From Candidatus Helarchaeota archaeon (GTDB taxonomy: Archaea > Asgardarchaeota > Lokiarchaeia > Helarchaeales > JABXJV01), in assembly GCA_013375355.1 (NCBI GenBank), contig JABXJV010000478.1, positions 1 to 11,929 of the forward strand: DNA of 11,929 nucleotides. Direction: 5' to 3'. Of this stretch, positions 7,172-11,929 are shown piece by piece. Positions within the stretch are counted from its first letter, which is position 1, and every line of letters begins with the position of its first letter. Made by a program: the position numbers and the translations under genes. The notes beneath the pieces are model-generated. The model was not told the DNA's origin. It worked only from the letters and a program-made list of their open reading frames with translations, and ran no database searches.

Positions 7172-7906
7172 TTAACTCTTTATTTTTTTGACAATTTCTG
7201 GTAAAATCTTGCCTGATTGTCCCGTAAATATTTCATCCATCATGTAAGAAATGTTTGTTATTTCTGTATTTATTTCCACAAGAAATGCTCCATTTTCTTT
7301 AGCGATTAAAGGAAAAGATGCCGCTGGATATACATATCCAGAGGTCCCTATTACGAAAAGGAATTGACATTCTTTTAAAAATTCATAACACCTTCCTAAA
7401 AGGTCTTCTGGTATCAACTCTCCAAACCATACAACATTGGGACGAATTATTCCCTCGCATTCACACTTTGGAACGTTTACAGCATTCTCCTGAAAAGGAA
7501 GGTCATCGTATTTTCTATTACATTTTATACATTTACTCAACATTATGTTCCCGTGGAGTTCTATTAAATTTTCGCTTCCAGCCTTTTTGTGCAAATTATC
7601 CACATTTTGTGTAATAACTAAGAAATTATCAAATAAATTCTCCATTTCGAACAACGCATAATGCCCGGGATTGGGCTTGACCTCTGATATTAATCTCTTC
7701 CTGTAATTATACCACTCCCAGACGAGTTGGGGATTTCTGATATATGCATCAAAATTGGCAAGTTCTTCTGGTTTGAACCTTTTCCACAAACCATCTTCCC
7801 CTCTGAATGTTGGAACTCCACTCTCCCGTGAAATCCCCGCTCCACATATCGCACCCACATTCTTTGATGATTTTAGCCTCGATAATAATTCATTCGAAAA
7901 TTCCAT
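7172..7906 (-). CDS. cobB: NAD+-dependent protein deacylase, sirtuin (class III-like)
   Basis: The 244-aa Sir2-family enzyme removes acyl groups from lysines, using NAD+ and releasing nicotinamide and O-acyl-ADP-ribose. Visible motifs are GAGISRESGVPTFRG (22-36), TQNVDNLH (99-106), catalytic His118 in LHGN, VVWFGE (158-163), GTSGYVYPAA (187-196) and EINTE (211-215). A zinc site is formed by Cys126, Cys129, Cys148 and Cys150. Tyr66 and Arg69 in WYNYRKR match the Tyr-x-x-Arg pair that in Sirt5 and E. coli CobB binds succinyl or malonyl groups, so desuccinylase/demalonylase activity is likely in addition to deacetylation. Length is normal. The ATG at 7906 has no evident Shine-Dalgarno and lies about 15 bases after the predicted transcription start. 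It is the first gene of the long minus-strand cluster. Confidence 0.95.
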   Translation of the reverse strand: MEFSNELLSRLKSSKNVGAICGAGISRESGVPTFRGEDGLWKRFKPEELANFDAYIRNPQLVWEWYNYRKRLISEVKPNPGHYALFEMENLFDNFLVITQNVDNLHKKAGSENLIELHGNIMLSKCIKCNRKYDDLPFQENAVNVPKCECEGIIRPNVVWFGELIPEDLLGRCYEFLKECQFLFVIGTSGYVYPAASFPLIAKENGAFLVEINTEITNISYMMDEIFTGQSGKILPEIVKKIKS

Positions 7907-7927
7907 TGCATATATACATTTTTTAAA

Positions 7928-7956
7928 AATATAAAAAAAACATTTTACAATTTCAA
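7928..7956 (-). promoter_or_regulatory. Sigma70-type promoter for the sirtuin-to-thrB operon
   Basis: On the minus strand TTGAAA (7951-7956) is followed after 17 bases by TATATT (7928-7933). The start would fall near 7921, giving a very short leader before the ATG at 7906. The spacer is T-rich. The location, just upstream of the first gene of seven collinear genes, supports it; the AT-rich background lowers certainty. Confidence 0.5.
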
Positions 7957-8061
7957 GAAAATTATATAATTATAAAAGAATATATTCTTAACTTAATTGC
8001 TTTCAAAGTATGTTAATATTTATGAAACATTTTAAAAACTTATAAGTTAAATAAAAATAGA

Positions 8062-8090
8062 TTGTAAATATTAATATTTTATGTTACATT
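8062..8090 (+). promoter_or_regulatory. Promoter candidate for the 77-aa plus-strand gene
   Basis: TTGTAA (8062-8067) and TACATT (8085-8090) are separated by 17 bases. The -10 box is preceded by TG and one base (8082-8084), the extended -10 pattern. The start would fall near 8097, about 30 bases before the ATG at 8127. It is divergent from the sirtuin promoter; their -35 boxes are about 105 bases apart. Confidence 0.45.
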
Positions 8091-8126
8091 AAAATAAAAG
8101 AATCTACTAATTATAAAGGATAAAGA

Positions 8127-8360
8127 ATGCCGCAGCAAATTAACAAAGTTCCTCCTATGGATGTTATAAATTTCACCTTTAACTATTTCAAAAATGCAAT
8201 CAGAAAGACTAATGTTCGTTCTAAACGGCAGGTAGCACAAATAAAGGCGGAGGAACTCAGAATGAATCCGCAGACTTTAGGTGCTTATTCAAAAAGAATA
8301 AGCGTTACTGATCAGTTCTCCAAAACACACCAGCAGAGATTTATCGATATAATGAGTTAA
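8127..8360 (+). CDS. Unrecognised small basic protein (77 aa)
   Basis: I do not recognise this family. It is the only convincing plus-strand gene. It has an AAAGGA Shine-Dalgarno 6 bases before the ATG, a candidate promoter at 8062-8090, and a strong terminator about 115 bases after its stop. The protein has no signal peptide and no long hydrophobic segment, so it is probably cytoplasmic. A short N-terminal stretch NKVPPMDVINFTFNYFKNAI (6-25) is followed by a strongly basic part, RKTNVRSKRQVAQIKAEELR (26-45), and a Gln/Ser/Lys-rich end. Basic residues clearly outnumber acidic ones, which would suit nucleic-acid or ribosome binding, but this is only inference from composition. It is divergent from the sirtuin operon and convergent with the Tyr-rich lipoprotein gene. 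Confidence 0.7.
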   Translation: MPQQINKVPPMDVINFTFNYFKNAIRKTNVRSKRQVAQIKAEELRMNPQTLGAYSKRISVTDQFSKTHQQRFIDIMS

Positions 8361-8472
8361 TTTCTCATATTCATTTTAATCATGTTAACTCGAGTAGATG
8401 AAATTTCTAAAAAGAATAATATATTCATAAAAATAAATTTTTTAAATTTATCGATATTCTGAGAAATATAAT

Positions 8473-8517
8473 AAAAACACCCCTTTCGATAAACGTAATC
8501 GAAAGGGGTGTTTTTTT
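8473..8517. terminator. Strong bidirectional Rho-independent terminator
   Basis: A perfect 14-bp stem, ACACCCCTTTCGAT (8477-8490) with its complement (8498-8511), encloses the 7-base loop AAACGTA. It is flanked by an A run on the left and a run of T on the right, so it works as an intrinsic terminator in both directions. It lies between converging genes, ending the 77-aa gene on the plus strand and the Tyr-rich lipoprotein gene (stop at 8542) on the minus strand. Confidence 0.93.
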
Positions 8518-8541
8518 CTATATACTTTTATTCACTTTCAA

Positions 8542-9966
8542 TCATCTTCTTTCTCTTCTTGAAGAAGAACTACTACTTCTATTATGGGAAGCACTTGGTT
8601 TAGGGACTGAAACGCGGCTTGATGGGGAATACCCTCTTCTAAATTCTGAACTTCTTGACGGAGGAGAGTACCTCTTTGTAGTTGTAAATTCCTTTCCGAA
8701 TCTGTGATTATCCCTGCCATACATTATATAACTTGAATGGACTCTATTAAAAATATTCTTTGACCTTGAATAATAATTAGAATTTACACTTCTATATTTT
8801 CTCTCTCTCATAGAAGAAGTTTTATCTTTATATGAACCTACGACTTCATTAATATATTCTAATCTTTCTCTAAAACCTTTCTTATTGAAATCAGATTCCT
8901 GAAATTTGTTGTAATCGGGATAGTTTTTTACATTTCGATTTTTTAATATATTCTTATTATCAATAGAAGGATTAATTTTTATCTTAGAGTCATATTTTCT
9001 TTTAGTTCTTCTTTCACCTGTTGAGGAACTCCCTGAAGAACCAGAACCTCTGCTGGAACGTCTTGTTGTTATCCCTCTTTTAGAACCACCGCTCTTAACT
9101 GAACCACTTGGTTTAGAGGTCGAAGATTTTTTTATACTCGTACTCCTGCCAGTTCTTGTGCCTGAATACTCATCTCTCCTTGTGCGTCTTCCCTTATATG
9201 AATCTGTATTCTTTCCATCATTCCTTTTTGATAATTCCTTTACGTCCTGATCGCTGGATGTCTTAGCAACACTCGATCTTATAATCCTGCTCATATTCGC
9301 ATTCGATACCCTGTAGTCCTGTCTTCTGCCAAAATCTCTTTTCTTATAAGGTTTGGCTGGACCATAATCTCTATAATAAGCATAACTATAATTGTAACCG
9401 GAATATGGATAATACCCATATCTATAACCATAATAAGAATACGGGAAATGCCCAACATAAGCAAACGGATGATACGCCCTATACCAAGGATAATAATAAT
9501 CCCAATAAGCAAAACAATCATAATTGAAAAAGCTAAATTGAATCGAAAAATCGGGATACCACCCCGGCATATAATAATAAAATCCTACGTCCCATGGAAA
9601 GCTCCAGAAGTGATATCGAAATCCAAATCCAAGTTGTGGGCGAAAATAATAGGGGCGATGATGGTATCTATACCAAAAAGTATCCCCGTAAAAATGCCTG
9701 TAATAAAATGGGTCATAGTATGGATAATAGTTATGAAAATAATAAATATTCGTTTCATTTTCTGAGTTTTCACTGATATTTTCGTTATTCTCCTGATATT
9801 CCTCATCATTATAACTTCGGTCAGATTCATTCTCCTTTACAATTACTTTTGTTACTCTTTCTTCAACTGTAAATGGGGGATGTATCATTGTATAACAACC
9901 AGAGATAAAAAAGGCAAATAAAAGAACAACCAGAATTATAAAAGCTGATCTTTTAAATTTTGTCAT
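8542..9966 (-). CDS. Tyrosine-rich / Ser-Arg-rich low-complexity lipoprotein
   Basis: I do not recognise a domain in this 474-aa protein. Residues 1-23 are a signal peptide and Cys24 in ISGC is a lipobox cysteine. An Asn/Glu-rich acidic linker follows (35-73). Next comes a strongly aromatic segment: 41 of residues 71-210 are Tyr, with many Phe, Trp, Pro and Gly, in patterns such as GYRYGYYPYSGYNYSYAYY (180-198). From about 205 to the end it is basic and rich in Ser, Arg, Gly and Lys, ending in RSSSSSSRRERR. The layout suggests an outer-membrane-anchored, largely disordered or beta-stacking surface protein that could self-associate or bind polysaccharide or nucleic acid; this is inference. The start is the ATG at 9966 with AGGAG 7 bases upstream, not the in-frame ATG at 10008, which lies within a likely -10 region. 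It is apparently monocistronic. Confidence 0.8.
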   Translation of the reverse strand: MTKFKRSAFIILVVLLFAFFISGCYTMIHPPFTVEERVTKVIVKENESDRSYNDEEYQENNENISENSENETNIYYFHNYYPYYDPFYYRHFYGDTFWYRYHHRPYYFRPQLGFGFRYHFWSFPWDVGFYYYMPGWYPDFSIQFSFFNYDCFAYWDYYYPWYRAYHPFAYVGHFPYSYYGYRYGYYPYSGYNYSYAYYRDYGPAKPYKKRDFGRRQDYRVSNANMSRIIRSSVAKTSSDQDVKELSKRNDGKNTDSYKGRRTRRDEYSGTRTGRSTSIKKSSTSKPSGSVKSGGSKRGITTRRSSRGSGSSGSSSTGERRTKRKYDSKIKINPSIDNKNILKNRNVKNYPDYNKFQESDFNKKGFRERLEYINEVVGSYKDKTSSMRERKYRSVNSNYYSRSKNIFNRVHSSYIMYGRDNHRFGKEFTTTKRYSPPSRSSEFRRGYSPSSRVSVPKPSASHNRSSSSSSRRERR

Positions 9967-9972
9967 TTTTTT

Positions 9973-9980
9973 TCTCCTTT
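9973..9980 (-). promoter_or_regulatory. Ribosome-binding site fixing the Tyr-rich lipoprotein start
   Basis: The minus strand reads AAAGGAGA here. Its AGGAG core ends 7 bases before the ATG at 9966, immediately before a typical lipoprotein signal (MTKFKRS). It favours this start over the upstream ATG at 10008. Confidence 0.75.
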
Positions 9981-10006
9981 TAAAAACTTTAATTTTTGAC
10001 CCCTCC

Positions 10007-10017
10007 ATTATATTATA
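10007..10017 (-). promoter_or_regulatory. Likely -10 region of the Tyr-rich lipoprotein gene
   Basis: The minus strand carries two overlapping perfect TATAAT boxes (10012-10017 and 10007-10012). Transcription from here would give a leader of about 35-40 bases ending in the AAAGGAGA site. No good -35 box is found at the usual spacing, so the call rests on the -10 match and position. Confidence 0.4.
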
Positions 10018-10152
10018 CTAAAGAAATTTAAAAAATATTCCATTTTTTATAAAAAATTAAATATTTATAATATTCAAATAAATTCACCGTCCTGTAATGA
10101 GTTAAGTATATTATAAATTTATATTTGTTGCCTTTTTTTTCAAAAGAATGAA

Positions 10153-10623
10153 TTAAAGTTCAATAAGTCTTGTTTCCATAGATTCGGTATCGAGAATTAC
10201 AACAGTTGCCTTACCTGTAAGCCAAGTGCATGTTTCTCCAGGATTTATCACAGTTACTTTACCCTTTTCTATGAGTGGTTCATGCAGGTGCCCATAAATA
10301 ATTATGTCATAACAATTACTCTTTTTTAATGCTTCAAGGTTGAATGGTACGTGCATTACAACAATCTTTTTACTATTTAGAGTTAATTCCAAGGGGGGTA
10401 AATTTATATCAAAGAACTTTTTCAACCCAAACCTTTCCCCATCGTTATTACCGAATACTGCTATCATCTTTGATTTTAGTTTTCTAAATTCCCTTTCTGT
10501 AAAAGGTGCCACTATATCTCCCGCATGAATAACCATTTCTACATTTTCATCATTAAAACATTCAACAGCATTTATTATATTACTGCGATGGTCATGACTG
10601 TCCGAAATTATACCAATTTTCAT
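10153..10623 (-). CDS. YfcE/MJ0936-type metallophosphoesterase
   Basis: The 156-aa protein belongs to the calcineurin-like phosphoesterase superfamily, YfcE/MJ0936 group. These are cytoplasmic dimetal phosphodiesterases active on model substrates with poorly known natural targets. Metal-ligand motifs are in order: DSHD (8-11), GD with Asp36, GNND (58-61), His91 in MHVPF, and GHLHEP (111-116), where most relatives have GHTH. The usual HG-x at the fourth motif is HVPF here. The family's closing INPGE (126-130) is present. Length is typical. The ATG follows AAGGAGAG by 3 bases, a strong if close Shine-Dalgarno. It lies 75 bases after the Gx transporter gene in the same direction and could be co-transcribed unless the hairpin at 10673-10690 stops transcription. 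Confidence 0.93.
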   Translation of the reverse strand: MKIGIISDSHDHRSNIINAVECFNDENVEMVIHAGDIVAPFTEREFRKLKSKMIAVFGNNDGERFGLKKFFDINLPPLELTLNSKKIVVMHVPFNLEALKKSNCYDIIIYGHLHEPLIEKGKVTVINPGETCTWLTGKATVVILDTESMETRLIEL

Positions 10624-10672
10624 CTACTCTCCTTTTAAACTTTTTTGTTATAGGTCAGAAATAGTAAAATTC

Positions 10673-10690
10673 TTACTCTAAAAAGAGTAA
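10673..10690 (-). terminator. Small hairpin after the Gx transporter gene
   Basis: A perfect 7-bp stem TTACTCT/AGAGTAA (10673-10679 with 10684-10690) with an AAAA loop lies 8 bases after the transporter's stop. In the minus direction it is followed by GAATTTTAC, only a short U stretch, so termination would be partial at best. Confidence 0.35.
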
Positions 10691-10698
10691 ATAAAAAT

Positions 10699-11205
10699 TC
10701 AAAATAAGATTTTCCCTTTCCCTTTTTCAATAACTATCAAAGCAACAAAACCAGTTATAAATCCTGTAATAGGTGTAACAATCATAAAGAATGGGAGCAG
10801 ATTAAATATTTCCGGTCTCTTTATGATTAAAAAATAATAAATAACTATTTGTGTAATATTATAAGCAAATGCACCCCAAATACTTACACCAACTGTGCTA
10901 AAAAATCTACTAAAAGAAGATTTTACAAAACCCATAACCAGAATTGCCATAATGTTACTCCCTATCGCAACAAAAAAAATTGGATTGAAAAGCATTCCTC
11001 TTATCAAACTACCAATTACAACTCTAAAAAATGCAACAATAAAAGCATCTTTTATTCCATAAATATAGAGTGCAATTATCGAAACAATATTAGCAATTCC
11101 CAATTTCAGCCACGGTATTGGAAATGGAATGAAACTCTCAACAATGAAAAGAACCAATCCAATCGAGATAAGAAGGGACAATTTTATTATCTTTTCTACT
11201 GTCAT
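10699..11205 (-). CDS. Gx transporter family membrane protein (PF07456 type)
   Basis: This 168-aa integral membrane protein has about five to six hydrophobic segments (about 7-24, 37-50, 53-70, 76-95, 105-128 and 137-158). It matches the family annotated as 'heptaprenyl diphosphate synthase component I' or 'Gx transporter', seen in the signature IPWLKLGIANIVSIIALY (30-47) and FRVVIGSLIRGMLFNP (60-75). The old enzyme name is probably misleading, because the topology resembles small-molecule transporter or ECF S-component-like proteins. No experimentally known substrate can be assigned. The gene starts 14 bases after the NusG-domain-II gene, the classic partner of this family, so the two should be co-transcribed and probably act together at the membrane. 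No clear Shine-Dalgarno precedes the ATG at 11205. Confidence 0.88.
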   Translation of the reverse strand: MTVEKIIKLSLLISIGLVLFIVESFIPFPIPWLKLGIANIVSIIALYIYGIKDAFIVAFFRVVIGSLIRGMLFNPIFFVAIGSNIMAILVMGFVKSSFSRFFSTVGVSIWGAFAYNITQIVIYYFLIIKRPEIFNLLPFFMIVTPITGFITGFVALIVIEKGKGKILF

Positions 11206-11219
11206 TCAAATATCGGTTA

Positions 11220-11603
11220 TTATCGGGTAATAAATTCATAGTTATTTTTAGTTTTACCTTCAATCCGAATTATAAGACGATTCGGAATACAGACAATTAA
11301 CTCATTAATCCTGTTTTTCCTGCCCATCCTTTTGCAAATCTTCTGGGGGCATCCACTCTCTGAAACAAAAACATATCCATTCTCTATATTTATCTTTACT
11401 CTGCTCTGAGGTCCTTTTAAATCTATTATTCTATTGCTATTTAAATTATATACACCATAAACTTTTCCTGATAACTCTACTATTATCTTTTTATCTTTAT
11501 TATCATTGCCGTACATATAATATGAAGAGAATAATCCGCTCACTATCAGTAAAACTACAAGAGCAAAATCAGGAATCTTCAATTTTTTCAAGATATAAAT
11601 CAT
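11220..11603 (-). CDS. Membrane-anchored NusG domain II protein
   Basis: The 127-aa protein has one N-terminal transmembrane anchor (about 11-30) and an extracytoplasmic domain of the NusG_II type (about 38-118). The family signature is visible: a strand-rich start KKIIVELSGKVYGVYNL (38-54), then NGYVFVSESGCPQKICKRMG (75-94) and ELIVCIPNRLIIRI (101-114). The three conserved cysteines are 85, 90 and 105. Despite the name it lacks the NusG N-terminal and KOW domains and is not a transcription factor. Members are often next to Gx transporter genes and near redox (Rnf or ApbE-linked) genes; only the Gx partner is present here. The start at 11603 has only a weak upstream AAGA, so a few codons' uncertainty remains. 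Confidence 0.88.
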   Translation of the reverse strand: MIYILKKLKIPDFALVVLLIVSGLFSSYYMYGNDNKDKKIIVELSGKVYGVYNLNSNRIIDLKGPQSRVKINIENGYVFVSESGCPQKICKRMGRKNRINELIVCIPNRLIIRIEGKTKNNYEFITR

Positions 11604-11664
11604 AAAATCTATCTTAAAATCAAATTGATTAACTATTTAAAAATCAGAACATTAGTAAATTTTT

Positions 11665-11691
11665 AAAATATAGTTAATATTACTATATTTT
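11665..11691. repeat. AT-only 10-bp inverted repeat beside the element
   Basis: AAAATATAGT (11665-11674) and ACTATATTTT (11682-11691) are perfect inverted copies around TAATATT. On the plus strand the right arm runs into a T tract, so it resembles a weak plus-strand terminator, although no plus-strand gene precedes it. It ends 9 bases before the putative terminal repeat at 11700. Confidence 0.5.
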
Positions 11692-11699
11692 TTTATTTA

Positions 11700-11929
11700 T
11701 TTAACCTGATATATTCACAAATCTTGTTTTTTTAATTCTAAAACAATGACTGTCATTCCGAACTTGTTTCGGAATCTATATTTAGATTTAATATTAGATC
11801 CTGAAACAAGTTCAGGATGACAATAGTAGTAACACCCAACCTTGTTTCAAAGGCAATTCTACAATAATATTAATAATATCAATAATTTACCTAATAAAAT
11901 AAAGAATTTTATGAATTATTCAGGTTAAA
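11700..11929. mobile_element. Probable MITE-like element (~230 bp)
   Basis: The perfect 10-bp inverted repeat TTTAACCTGA (11700-11709) / TCAGGTTAAA (11920-11929) bounds a gene-free stretch. Going inward, the match resumes after three bases with a shared ATTCA and a further AAA, so the ends agree over about 20 bases with few mismatches. The interior contains the twin-hairpin repeat. There is no transposase, which fits a non-autonomous element. The right flank lies outside the window, so a target duplication cannot be seen, and the repeat could extend beyond 11929. Confidence 0.45.
11751..11822. repeat. REP-like twin-hairpin intergenic repeat
   Basis: Two 27-base arms (11751-11777 and 11796-11822) are inverted copies with 23 matches. 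Each arm is also a small hairpin: ATTCCGAA/TTCGGAAT around CTTGT on the left, ATCCTGAA/TTCAGGAT around ACAAG on the right, both with perfect 8-bp stems. The four differences between arms fall in the stems as compensating pairs. A third hairpin, AATCTA/TAGATT, sits between them (11773-11788). Sequences of this TGTCAT...CTTGTTTC type are, from memory, common intergenic repeats in Bacteroidota-like genomes. Confidence 0.8.

Larger units (their letters stand above)
11604..11929. other. Gene-free right-hand region with nested inverted repeats
   Basis: I see no credible gene in these 326 AT-rich bases. They hold the leader of the NusG-II gene, an AT-only hairpin (11665-11691) and a probable small mobile element bounded by 10-bp inverted repeats (11700-11709 and 11920-11929), which contains a twin-hairpin repeat (11751-11822). 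No convincing promoter with both boxes was found for the NusG-II gene. Confidence 0.7.

Noticed and set aside
9291..9830. Several open frames on both strands overlapping the Tyr-rich lipoprotein gene
   Set aside because: They arise from the low-complexity TAT/ATA codon runs of the Tyr-rich segment and read as Ile/Met repeats.
9967..10008. Upstream ATG for the Tyr-rich lipoprotein at 10008
   Set aside because: It lies at the overlapping TATAAT boxes, has no Shine-Dalgarno and would put 14 charged residues before the signal peptide.
10024..10152. Terminator or small RNA between the phosphoesterase and the Tyr-rich lipoprotein gene
   Set aside because: Only AT-rich sequence with no GC-containing hairpin before a T run was found.
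11838..11862. Third, degenerate copy of the CTTGTTTC repeat arm
   Set aside because: It shares the 8-mer CTTGTTTC and a short CCTT/AAGG pairing with the arms, but too little else matches to call a repeat copy.
1..11929. CRISPR array, toxin-antitoxin, prophage or defence locus
   Set aside because: No regularly spaced repeats, no cas, integrase or phage genes and no toxin-antitoxin pair were seen; the 77-aa protein has no partner gene.

Overview
The window is AT-rich bacterial chromosome, by eye about one third G+C, with almost all genes on the minus strand. No rRNA, tRNA or marker gene fixes the taxonomy. The mix of genes (a TPR lipoprotein with the mature N-terminus CAYFNTFYNTKKY, a stand-alone RlpA lipoprotein, a PyrD1B/PyrK pair, and a NusG-domain-II/Gx-transporter pair) suggests a Gram-negative, probably anaerobic lineage in or near the FCB group, such as Cloacimonadota, WOR-3/Stahlbacteria, Marinimicrobia or KSB1. 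That placement is inference. Shine-Dalgarno sites are clear for some genes and absent for others.

Layout. 1-97: possibly the last codons of a plus-strand gene. 98-1024: a minus-strand secreted alpha/beta-hydrolase lipoprotein with visibly higher G+C than its neighbours. 1169-7906: seven collinear minus-strand genes, transcribed in the order sirtuin deacylase, TPR lipoprotein, pyrK, pyrD, rlpA, thrB, Crp/Fnr regulator. A TTGAAA-17-TATATT promoter precedes the sirtuin gene, and the regulator also has its own near-consensus TTGACA-17-TATGAT promoter. 7907-8126: divergent promoter region. 8127-8360: the only convincing plus-strand gene, an unrecognised 77-aa basic protein. It ends at a strong bidirectional terminator (8473-8517) shared with the converging gene at 8542-9966, an unusual lipoprotein with a tyrosine-rich middle and a Ser/Arg-rich tail. 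10153-11603: a YfcE-type phosphoesterase preceded by a Gx-transporter/NusG-II pair. 11604-11929: gene-free, with an AT hairpin and a probable ~230-bp MITE-like element carrying a twin-hairpin REP-type repeat.

How the genes work together. PyrK and PyrD form the NAD-linked dihydroorotate dehydrogenase of pyrimidine synthesis, and ThrB makes O-phosphohomoserine for threonine. RlpA and the TPR lipoprotein belong to the cell envelope. The sirtuin carries the Tyr/Arg pair of acyl-lysine (succinyl/malonyl) deacylases. The long cluster looks like a housekeeping operon of mixed function. I see no defence system, CRISPR array, prophage or biosynthetic cluster. The least explained items are the tyrosine-rich lipoprotein, the 77-aa orphan and the repeat element at the right edge.

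Two gene starts are set by ribosome-binding sites and lie inside longer open frames: the regulator at 1849 (not 1981) and the Tyr-rich lipoprotein at 9966 (not 10008). RlpA has only a TTG start available.
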